A program made the position numbers and the translations under genes. A DNA stretch of 28,193 bases from a virus, in the IMG/VR virus record IMGVR_UViG_3300025769_000632, positions 1 to 28,193 of that record. The stretch is one strand, 5' to 3'. The notes under the pieces are model-generated. The model had not been told where the DNA came from, searched no databases, and saw nothing but the letters and a program-made list of their open reading frames with translations. Shown here one piece after another: positions 21,868 to 28,193 of the stretch (position 1 is the stretch's first letter; each line of letters starts with the position of its first letter).

Positions 21868-24803
21868 TGGCACTGAAAGATATGAAATCGGATTTGTCCA
21901 AGTTTAGAATGCCAAAGAAAGAACCTTTGGAATCTAAAAAGAGAGAGGATATAAAATCAAACCAGAACCAAACACCATTGAGTTCACTGGTAGATTCAGC
22001 GCCGAAAATCCCACGTTCCCAAACAACAACAAATAAAGAGGGTGTAAACCCAAATAAAGTTCAGCAGGGTGATAAGTTCAAAGGCGAAACATCAGCAACA
22101 CCTATGGATAACTCAGAGAAGTTCAAAGGCGAAACTACACCGACTCGAATGAGTTTGGAACAAAGATATTTAGGTCAGACTACACCAGAGAAGATGGATA
22201 ATTCACCAAACTACTTAGGTGAAACAAATCCACAAGCGATGGATAACTCAGAAAAATTCTTAGGGGAAACAACCCCATCAAAAATGGATTCATCAGAGCA
22301 GTTTTTAGGGGAAACTACTCCAAATCGTATGGATACATCGGAGAGATTTTTAGGTGAAACGAATCCATCTAAAATGGATAATTCTGAGAAATTCTTAGGG
22401 GAGACAACACCAAAAACAATGGATAATTCCGAAAATTATCTCGGAGAAACAACCCCTACATCAGCAGCACCACAATCTAAGTTTTTGGGTGAAACCAACC
22501 CAACTCCTATGGATAATACATCAAAATTCTTAGGCGAAACTACTCAGAAGTCAGCTGCACCAGAATCAAAATTCTTAGGAGAAACAACTCCAACTGAGAT
22601 GAACAATGAATCACAGTATTTAGGAGAAACAACACCAAATTCAGCTGCACCACAATCTCAGTACTTAGGAGAAACAACTCCAACTGAGATGAATAATCAA
22701 TCTCAGTACTTAGGTGAAACTACTCCAAGCGATATGGATTTGGGGGCACAATTCTTAGGTGAAACTACTCCAAGTGATATGAATTTAGGTGCACAGTTCT
22801 TAGGTGAAACGACTCCAAAGAATTTCAAAACCCCAAACAACAAAGATAAGCAGGCGGTTACTCCACCATCTGTGGATATGTTTACAAACGATAAGGCAAT
22901 TGGGTTTACTCAGAACTTTACTGATAAAACTAAAACCAAATTTGTTGGTATAAATCCCGATAATACTCAGTTTGATAATGTAAGTTCATTATATAGTAAC
23001 TTTAGTGGGGCATTTAACGGATTATCGTTCAGAGCTGGATATGGTAAGTTTAAGGTGGGTAAAGAAACTGGATTGACTCAGAGATATAACTTTGATACAA
23101 AGTATTATGTAGATACTGAATTAACAAATCCAAGCATATCCAAATTACATGAGATGAAGAACTCACCTTCATTCTTAGATGAAATGTATCACAAATATAA
23201 TCTTAGAGATGATGCATTTAATTTAGGAACGGCTGCGTTCGCACATCCATTGATTATGAGAGGTATTCAACGAAAGCCAATTGATAAAGGTGAACCACAA
23301 AAGTGGGGATTTGGATTCCCAGTCGATGACGGGTTGGTTAGAGGTGGTATTGTTACTGCAGTTGATAGGTCGGTAGTAGATGCTGTTAGACTTGGTAAGT
23401 GGATGATTTCTGTAAATGGATTGCTGTGGGGAATCAAAAATTTGGGGTTACAAGCATCTAATCCAAATGTGGAAACATTGACCGGTAAGAGGTTAACTAA
23501 AACTTGGACTCCAATTAACACAATCGCATCCGCAATTGGTGGATTTGTTGGATTACGACCAAAGAGACACGGATTCACTCCATTTGACCCTGAAGTTGAA
23601 ACTTATAGCGCAACACAAAAAGGTAAGAAATTAACTCATATTGATGATGTAACCCTTGGTGTTCCAGTTACTGGAAACCGATTGATACAATTGTACAATG
23701 AAACATTTACAATAGCAGCTAACACAATCAGTACGAGTAAATTTGTTGGTGAACAATTTAATACTCTAGCTCTTGGGACGGGCGGCCCTAACTCATTATA
23801 TGGGTTAATTCCGAATGGGTTATTACCATCTAGAAATGTAAGTACACTTCCAGATTTATTTAGCGGATATACAACCCAAAACCAATATAATCCAACTGAG
23901 GGTGGACCTAATCAATCAGGTTTGCCAGGCCTTCCATTTGAACCAGATAATACTGAGTTAGGATTAAATGCAAACAACCTACCAGATTCTTTTAAGAATA
24001 ATACTAAAAATACTGAAGGTACTATCCACCCATTAGAAAAGAATACAGCGGCCGCAGAAATCATAAAAAACTACGAAACAATCTCATATGGTAAGATACC
24101 AAAAAGAGTTGCTGGTGATACGACGTTCAACGATTTCAGAAATCTTTATGATGGTAATGGAAAGAAGCGAGCTGATAACCAAAACTACACAAACGATAAC
24201 ATAGAAGCTCGTGTAGGATTCCCATCTGCGCCAGCACATGGTACAGATAGAAGTGATAGAACTAAATCATTATCAAGTGATGCTGTACAAACATCTGCAA
24301 TTGGTGCTGAAGCACAAAATGATTTAATTAAACTACTATTTAATGTTTATGGTGGTGGCTCCCAAATACAATTCAGAGGTGCTGTGAGTGGTATTACAGA
24401 AACATTCTCACCATCTTGGGATTCGTTCAAATATAATGGTAGAGCTGACCAGGCATACAAATATTCTACGTTTGAGAGAAGTTTAAGTTTTAACTTTCAG
24501 GTGTATCCCACATCAAAAGCAGAGTTAAAACCACTATACACAAAATTAGAAAGATTATCATCGATGACGATGCCAACTTATGGTACAAAGGGGTATACTG
24601 GTACTTTGGTTACATTCACATTGGGTAATCTTTGGAAGAATAAATTATCATTCATTGAATCGCTATCATACACATTCTCTGATGAAGTACCTTGGGATGT
24701 GGATGAAGAAGCTTCAATGGGTATTGATGTGGCAATTGGAATGAAGATATTAGATGATGCGATTCCACAATATGCAATGTCTAACGTTTACGATTTGGGA
24801 TAA
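21867..24803 (+). CDS. Baseplate protein with 15-residue repeat array and tube/hub-like C-terminal domain
   Basis: 978 residues; its ATG shares the tape measure stop (TAATG). Residues 1-70 are basic and low complexity. Residues 71-325 are 16 full and one partial copies of a 15-residue repeat, consensus [FY]LGETTP..MDNSE., likely unstructured. Residues about 330-700 are a unique region (GFTQNFTDKTKTKFVGINP, VYGGGSQIQF later). Residues about 760-975 (FRGAVSGITETFSPSWDSFK, RADQAYKYSTFERSLSFNFQ, VTFTLGNLWKNKLSFIESLS) form a beta domain of a type found in baseplate and tube-initiator proteins next to LysM genes in contractile tails. Position between tape measure and LysM gene supports a baseplate hub role. 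I cannot name a T4 equivalent; gp48/gp54 are candidates. Confidence 0.75.
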   Translation: MALKDMKSDLSKFRMPKKEPLESKKREDIKSNQNQTPLSSLVDSAPKIPRSQTTTNKEGVNPNKVQQGDKFKGETSATPMDNSEKFKGETTPTRMSLEQRYLGQTTPEKMDNSPNYLGETNPQAMDNSEKFLGETTPSKMDSSEQFLGETTPNRMDTSERFLGETNPSKMDNSEKFLGETTPKTMDNSENYLGETTPTSAAPQSKFLGETNPTPMDNTSKFLGETTQKSAAPESKFLGETTPTEMNNESQYLGETTPNSAAPQSQYLGETTPTEMNNQSQYLGETTPSDMDLGAQFLGETTPSDMNLGAQFLGETTPKNFKTPNNKDKQAVTPPSVDMFTNDKAIGFTQNFTDKTKTKFVGINPDNTQFDNVSSLYSNFSGAFNGLSFRAGYGKFKVGKETGLTQRYNFDTKYYVDTELTNPSISKLHEMKNSPSFLDEMYHKYNLRDDAFNLGTAAFAHPLIMRGIQRKPIDKGEPQKWGFGFPVDDGLVRGGIVTAVDRSVVDAVRLGKWMISVNGLLWGIKNLGLQASNPNVETLTGKRLTKTWTPINTIASAIGGFVGLRPKRHGFTPFDPEVETYSATQKGKKLTHIDDVTLGVPVTGNRLIQLYNETFTIAANTISTSKFVGEQFNTLALGTGGPNSLYGLIPNGLLPSRNVSTLPDLFSGYTTQNQYNPTEGGPNQSGLPGLPFEPDNTELGLNANNLPDSFKNNTKNTEGTIHPLEKNTAAAEIIKNYETISYGKIPKRVAGDTTFNDFRNLYDGNGKKRADNQNYTNDNIEARVGFPSAPAHGTDRSDRTKSLSSDAVQTSAIGAEAQNDLIKLLFNVYGGGSQIQFRGAVSGITETFSPSWDSFKYNGRADQAYKYSTFERSLSFNFQVYPTSKAELKPLYTKLERLSSMTMPTYGTKGYTGTLVTFTLGNLWKNKLSFIESLSYTFSDEVPWDVDEEASMGIDVAIGMKILDDAIPQYAMSNVYDLG
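22077..22841 (+). repeat. 45-bp (15-codon) tandem repeat array, 16 units plus a partial
   Basis: Each unit encodes [FY]LGE[TN][TN]P followed by MDNSE-type sequence (FLGETTPSKMDSSEQ, FLGETTPNRMDTSER). Units 9, 11 and 13 carry an SAAP[QE]S variant at the second half, alternating with M-type units in that stretch. DNA differs mainly at third codon positions, so the peptide is under selection. Confidence 0.95.
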
Positions 24804-24806
24804 GAT

Positions 24807-25106
24807 ATGGCTAACAGATACGAATACATAGAAGTACTTAAAACGGAAAATGGTAAGAGATACCGAAAAACCGTAAGATATCCTGAAATGAAAAGAAATT
24901 CAAAGGATAGATATATCATATCCATACAGGGTGATAGATTAGATAATCTAGCCCACAAATACTATCAAGATGCTAGATTGTGGTGGATATTGGCTAGAGC
25001 AAACAATTTGGGTAAGGGTGATTTAAATATTCCAATTGGTATTCAACTACGGATACCATATGACCACTTATCAATCGTTGAAGAATACAATAACTTAAAC
25101 CAATAA
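24807..25106 (+). CDS. LysM-domain baseplate protein, T4 gp53-like
   Basis: 99 residues. A LysM fold is clear at about residues 36-84: YIISIQGDRLDNLAHKYYQD, then ARLWWILARANNL and IPIGIQLRIP, matching the V..GD.L..IA..Y......W..I...N......I..G..L.IP signature. The N-terminal 30 residues are a basic lead-in (TENGKRYRKTVRYPEM). In contractile tails, short LysM proteins (gp53 in T4, gpX in P2) sit between tube initiator and wedge and need not bind peptidoglycan. It starts 3 bases after the large baseplate gene. T4 gp53 is about 196 residues, so only the LysM half is represented. Confidence 0.85.
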   Translation: MANRYEYIEVLKTENGKRYRKTVRYPEMKRNSKDRYIISIQGDRLDNLAHKYYQDARLWWILARANNLGKGDLNIPIGIQLRIPYDHLSIVEEYNNLNQ

Positions 25107-25118
25107 TAGTAAAAAAGT

Positions 25119-27041
25119 ATGGCACTTAGTTTTGAGAAAAGTATAGACGGGGCACAGAAAACCGAATTGGATGCTAGGAAAGCATATGTTTCAGGTAAGA
25201 ACGTAAAATGGAACTATCAGAAATATGCTTGGGTTAGTATGCAGGGTACTGGTAAGAGTACAACGGTATTTTGTTCCACAGGTGGCCAGAAGATAGGCGA
25301 CCCTGGACTTAGAGGGCCTCATATTGATTTGTACGAAACCGAAGGTGGTGTTCGTAGATTTAAACCACAATTAAAATCGGTTAAAATCAGTAATCAAGGT
25401 GCACAAGATTATGCTGATTCATTCATATACGAAATTGAAGCCAGTTTTACGTGTTACACTCAAGCACAATTAGAAGCTATTGATGCGTGTTACTTCAGAG
25501 TGGGTGCTGAGGTTGAATTTAATTTTGGTTGGGAAGGATACTCTGGTGGAGCTAACGTTGGTAAAGTAACAGCGAATGTATATAACTTTGGATTCTCAAT
25601 GGCAGATGATGGTTCATTTGATTGTAATATAAAATGTATGTCAGCCGCAGGATTGTGGTCAGCTGATGATATGGGTGGTATTGAAAAAGATGAGGACGGT
25701 GATGCAGATGCAGAGTCGGACCCGCAGGCTGATTTCTTAAAGGGATTACAAAAAGGATTCCGTAGAGCATTTGGTCTTGATGATGATGAAGGGCCAGATT
25801 CGGTAGATGATATAGGAAATAATAAATTGGTTTATAAATCACATAGAGACCCTTGGGGAACGGGATATTATTATGCTGCGGAAATTATAACTGCTCCTGG
25901 TTACCTCAATGATACTGAAGTGTATGTAGGATATACGACTGTCGAACATCTATTAAATTTTATAAATTATCAGTCCACTAAAAATCCAGATAGTATATAC
26001 ACATACAAACTCGCTGAGGGTAAATTAGGAACTTGGCCTAAAATAGAAGCAATTGGGTGTGCAGACCCGAGAAAATTTATACTTCCGGGTAATCAAAGTA
26101 ATTATGGCGACCCTAATGATGATAGCTGGTACGAAGGTAATTACGCAGAAAATTTCTCAAAATGGGGTAGTGTAGTAGGAGGTGGTGGCACAACTGATGT
26201 GGGTGAAATAGCAGTATCAATACAGTTCTTAAATGAGAAGTATATGGAATTATCACGAAAGGCTGGATATAAAAGTGGTGTAAAAATGAACCCAAAAGTA
26301 GTTGATTACTTAAAAGCGGTTTTTGCTGAATTGGAGGATTTGACAGGTGGTTTGATTTCTTTACAACTTATCCCAACTGATGTGAACGGTAATATGCTAG
26401 GACCAAACCAGATAGTTAATACCGAAACGCCAATGACATTACTTCTTGGAAACAAAAAAGCAGTAACGGTATCTAAAGTAGAACCATATGAATTTAAAGC
26501 AATGGGTGATGAGTGTATAACGAGGGCAATATCGTTGGATTCTGATTTTGATACTGATATGATGATTGCTGCTACCCCCGCAAACATTACAAAGGGAACG
26601 AGTGTAATTGGTGGACAGTTGGCTGGTGGTGTAAAAACACCATTTAATTCGAAATGCCCAACCCCGCCAAAGTTTGGTGGAGGCTCACCTCCAGATGAAC
26701 CGGAATTAAAAAAAATCAGATTAAAATATGGTAATGATGGGTTTGATGATGCCAAAATTTCATCGTATAAAGAGGCGTGTAGAAACTATATTTTAAGAAA
26801 TTGTGCTACTGATTCAAAATTAAAAGATGGTGGTAGATATGGGGAAATTCAGTTTGTTTTGAACCTAAGTATTACTTTGGATGGGATTTGGGGAATTCCA
26901 TATTTAGCCAATATTACAACCGATAGAATACCATCAGTATATAAGCAAAATGCGTTCTTCAGTATAACTGGTGTTGAACATACTTTTGATGGGCAGGGTG
27001 ATTGGGAGACTTCAATAAACACTGTAATGAGGATGCAATAA
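25119..27041 (+). CDS. Baseplate hub-like protein (640 aa)
   Basis: 640 residues. N-terminal region (about 65-175) with LKSVKISNQGAQDYADSFIY, EIEASFTCYTQAQLEAIDAC and FRVGAEVEFNFGWEGYSGG, then YNFGFSMADDGSFDCNIKC, resembles a tail hub beta-barrel. An acidic linker (EKDEDGDADAESDPQADF and DDDEGPDSVDD) follows near 190-230. The C-terminal 90 residues (LNLSITLDGIWGIPYLANIT, SVYKQNAFFSITGVEHTFDG, DWETSINTVMRM) match the hub barrel pattern ...LTLDG.GGI......IP..Y....F.I.GV.H....DW.T.I, seen in gp27/gpD-type hubs. It is the likely trimeric centre of the baseplate. The assignment to a hub is moderate; no lysozyme domain as in T4 gp5 is visible. Confidence 0.68.
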   Translation: MALSFEKSIDGAQKTELDARKAYVSGKNVKWNYQKYAWVSMQGTGKSTTVFCSTGGQKIGDPGLRGPHIDLYETEGGVRRFKPQLKSVKISNQGAQDYADSFIYEIEASFTCYTQAQLEAIDACYFRVGAEVEFNFGWEGYSGGANVGKVTANVYNFGFSMADDGSFDCNIKCMSAAGLWSADDMGGIEKDEDGDADAESDPQADFLKGLQKGFRRAFGLDDDEGPDSVDDIGNNKLVYKSHRDPWGTGYYYAAEIITAPGYLNDTEVYVGYTTVEHLLNFINYQSTKNPDSIYTYKLAEGKLGTWPKIEAIGCADPRKFILPGNQSNYGDPNDDSWYEGNYAENFSKWGSVVGGGGTTDVGEIAVSIQFLNEKYMELSRKAGYKSGVKMNPKVVDYLKAVFAELEDLTGGLISLQLIPTDVNGNMLGPNQIVNTETPMTLLLGNKKAVTVSKVEPYEFKAMGDECITRAISLDSDFDTDMMIAATPANITKGTSVIGGQLAGGVKTPFNSKCPTPPKFGGGSPPDEPELKKIRLKYGNDGFDDAKISSYKEACRNYILRNCATDSKLKDGGRYGEIQFVLNLSITLDGIWGIPYLANITTDRIPSVYKQNAFFSITGVEHTFDGQGDWETSINTVMRMQ

Positions 27042-27682
27042 TGGCACAAGGTGAATACAAACGTAGTAGGGTATATTACTCAAAAGCACAAATTACCAAT
27101 GGTTTGATTACCAATGGTGGTGAGTGGATGTATTTGGATACCACCGAATATGTGGGGCAATATCACAAATATGTTACGGGTGAGGTATTTTCTGAATCAA
27201 ACTTCGTTGAAGGCAAGTCCAGAAGGTTAATACCATATATCGATGTAGAAAGTATTGGTTCAGTTAATGATATGGGTATTGATATCGCAACAAACTATGA
27301 GTACGATAGAGTTAAGCAAGTTGATATCAAAAAAACTTTCATTCCAAATCAAAATGTAGAAGAAATTACAGATAAAGATACAAAACGAGCTTATTTCGAA
27401 AGATATTTTGGATATAAGCAGAACGATGGTAGAGTTTTAGAATTATCACAAGAAGATTACGCTAAAATTGGAACAAAAGATGGATTAGCAGCTCCAATCT
27501 GGGTGGGTTTTAAATTGAAGTGGAAAATCAAAGGACCTGTTTATGATATATTGGATGAAATGGGAAATGTTAAAGAATCTGGTGTATTTGATACGAACAA
27601 ACGTACAACCGAACTCTATTCAGAACAGTATCCCAATCTAAAAAGCAAACTGCTGGACTTTTTGGAATATTATACTCCATAA
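27041..27682 (+). CDS. Baseplate-associated structural protein, 213 aa
   Basis: Start chosen at ATG 27041, which overlaps the previous stop (TAATG); the frame is open 13 codons further upstream but those codons overlap the hub gene. Sequence: MAQGEYKRSRVYYSKAQITN, then GLITNGGEWMYLDTTEYVGQ and YHKYVTGEVFSESNFVEGKS with RLIPYID near 58-65, a pattern (YKR..VY..K.QI.NGL.T.GGEWM..D..EY.G.YH.Y.TGE.F) that recurs as a small structural protein next to baseplate genes of marine phages. The C-terminus (YPNLKSKLLDFLEYYTP) is helical. It is the last gene of the tail block. Role in the baseplate is inferred from coupling and position. Confidence 0.65.
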   Translation: MAQGEYKRSRVYYSKAQITNGLITNGGEWMYLDTTEYVGQYHKYVTGEVFSESNFVEGKSRRLIPYIDVESIGSVNDMGIDIATNYEYDRVKQVDIKKTFIPNQNVEEITDKDTKRAYFERYFGYKQNDGRVLELSQEDYAKIGTKDGLAAPIWVGFKLKWKIKGPVYDILDEMGNVKESGVFDTNKRTTELYSEQYPNLKSKLLDFLEYYTP

Positions 27683-27720
27683 CCCATTAACAAAATTTAA
27701 CATTTATTTAACATTAGAAA

Positions 27721-27752
27721 TTTGGATATCTCAACTATTATTCGTACTTTAG
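27721..27752 (+). promoter_or_regulatory. Putative Bacteroidota-type promoter TTTG-N20-TACTTTAG
   Basis: TTTG at 27721-27724 and TACTTTAG at 27745-27752 with 20 bases between, matching the Bacteroidota housekeeping pattern TTTG / TAnnTTTG. The -7 box ends 11 bases before ATG 27763, so the transcript would start near 27758, leaving a leader of only about 5 bases, or 14 bases to the second ATG at 27772. Confidence 0.62.
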
Positions 27753-27762
27753 TAGTGTAAGA

Positions 27763-28038
27763 ATGAGAGATATGAATAAGATAGAAGAATTTCAAAAAGC
27801 GATTGAGGGTGTTAAATTTACTCCCGCTCAACAAAAGATTGTTAACAAACTTCTCAATGGGTATGAGATTGAGATAGTGAACAAACATCATATGAGTGGT
27901 GGTCAGTTAATGTGGAAGAATCCTAACTCTGATTATTTGGAGCATGCTGGAAAGGTTTACAAAGCATTCTTCAATGTGTTCTATCAGATTAAGAAACAAA
28001 AAGGAATTGAGATTCCTACCAATCAATTTGTAAGTTAA
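27763..28038 (+). CDS. Small phage protein, 91 aa, unknown function
   Basis: Begins MRDMNKIEEFQKAIEGVKFT, then PAQQKIVNKLLNGYEIEIVN and KHHMSGGQLMWKNPNSDYL with a final helix VYKAFFNVFYQIKKQ. It has helical ends and a central beta-turn region (EIEIVNKHHMSGGQLMWKN). Not a structural type: no repeats and a non-virion composition. Start uncertain: ATG 27763 or ATG 27772, where GAGAG lies just before; both are within reach of the putative promoter. It follows the baseplate block with an 80-base gap and is the first gene of a new unit. No function can be assigned. Confidence 0.65.
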   Translation: MRDMNKIEEFQKAIEGVKFTPAQQKIVNKLLNGYEIEIVNKHHMSGGQLMWKNPNSDYLEHAGKVYKAFFNVFYQIKKQKGIEIPTNQFVS

Positions 28039-28042
28039 GAGT

Positions 28043-28174
28043 ATGGGATTACATTATACAGTTACACCCGAACAATGGGAAAAGTTAAATAGGGGTAGTA
28101 AACCTCGCTATATGACCGATAAGGAACGTAGTGAATTAGAAAAACTATACAAAAGTTTGCTTGATAAGAAATAA
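28043..28174 (+). CDS. Very small protein, 43 aa, unknown function
   Basis: Reads MGLHYTVTPEQWEKLNRGSK then PRYMTDKERSELEKLYKSLL and a stop at 28172-28174. Charged, with an amphipathic C-terminal helix (DKERSELEKLYKSLLDK). It begins 4 bases after the previous stop (TAAGAGTATG), with AAGAG as a weak ribosome site, so it is likely translated with the 91-aa gene. A short length makes coding status less sure, but the reading frame fills the gap exactly between two units and its codon use looks like that of its neighbours. Confidence 0.6.
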   Translation: MGLHYTVTPEQWEKLNRGSKPRYMTDKERSELEKLYKSLLDKK

Positions 28175-28187
28175 TTTCGTATATTTG
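28156..28187 (+). promoter_or_regulatory. Putative Bacteroidota-type promoter TTTG-N20-TATATTTG
   Basis: TTTG at 28156-28159 and TATATTTG at 28180-28187, spacer 20, exactly the same geometry as the site at 27721 and a full match to TTTG / TAnnTTTG. It would drive a gene beyond the window's end; the -33 box lies inside the 43-aa gene. Confidence 0.65.
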
Positions 28188-28193
28188 ATGTAT

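Noticed and set aside
22077-22841. 45-bp repeats as a possible replication origin iteron array.
   Set aside because: They are in-frame codons with silent-site variation, so the constraint is on the peptide rather than on DNA.
25245-25262. GTGKST in the 640-aa hub-like protein looks like a Walker A loop.
   Set aside because: The leading Gly of GxxxxGK[ST] is a Ser, no Walker B or ATPase core follows, and the rest of the protein is beta-rich and hub-like.
27002-27040. Upstream ATG at 27002 as the start of the 213-aa gene.
   Set aside because: It overlaps the end of the hub gene by 40 bases and has no ribosome site; TAATG at 27039-27043 is the coupling form seen elsewhere in this genome.
206-27891. 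Many open frames on the minus strand opposite the structural genes.
   Set aside because: They mirror the codon pattern of the + strand genes, lack ribosome sites and show no recognisable protein; all strong signals point to + strand coding only.

Overview
This window is one continuous piece of a tailed-phage genome with a contractile tail, a T4-like myovirus by its tail proteins. Every gene I can support is on the + strand, gaps are short, and many neighbours abut or share a TAATG stop/start. Base composition is AT-rich. No tRNA, rRNA, integrase, transposase, terminase, portal or capsid gene is visible, so the head and replication genes must lie outside. Two sites at the right end read TTTG-N20-TACTTTAG and TTTG-N20-TATATTTG. 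This is the Bacteroidota housekeeping promoter form (TTTG / TAnnTTTG), so I infer a Bacteroidota host, probably a flavobacterium-like one. Against this, most transcription-unit leaders carry clear AGGAG-type ribosome sites, which Bacteroidota genes rarely use.

Layout. (1) About 1-11188 is an adsorption-apparatus cassette: a 5'-truncated fibre gene, a large 839-aa surface protein, two short-to-medium fibre proteins, a 519-aa fibre with 27 decapeptide repeats, two small proteins, two tandem LamG-like lectin-fold proteins, a 563-aa fibre with a C-terminal S74 intramolecular chaperone, and a 229-aa protein with a second, shorter S74-like domain. The cassette is built from shared modules: WKKVI.SGS N-termini, SGSxQI repeats, and [I/F]xIY[L/V] C-termini. 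(2) 11189-11767 encodes a GAMT/RMT2-like SAM-dependent methyltransferase, directly joined to the end of the fibre cassette. (3) 11813-14303 holds neck and tail-completion proteins like T4 gp13, gp14 and gp15, followed by a small coiled-coil protein. (4) 14745-17693 holds the tail sheath (gp18-like) and tail tube (gp19-like). (5) 17834-21867 holds a gp26-like protein whose 3' end overlaps a +1-frame extension at a GGGTTTTTTT run (a probable programmed frameshift of the gpG/gpGT type), a small protein and an 888-aa tape measure protein. (6) 21867-27682 holds baseplate genes: a 978-aa protein with a 15-residue repeat array and a C-terminal tube/hub-like domain, a LysM protein (gp53-like), a 640-aa hub-like protein and a 213-aa structural protein. 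(7) 27763-28174 holds two small unknown genes behind a host-type promoter, probably the start of a different expression class.

Expression. Eight intergenic gaps contain a near-identical decamer, [C/T]ATATTTATA, 20-48 bases before a start codon. In four gaps it follows a strong intrinsic terminator. These sites lack the TTTG -33 box, so I read them as phage late promoters with a -7/-10-type element only. The terminator-promoter pairs split the structural block into separate units, with sheath and tube each having its own promoter and the best AGGAG sites, as expected for the most abundant virion proteins.
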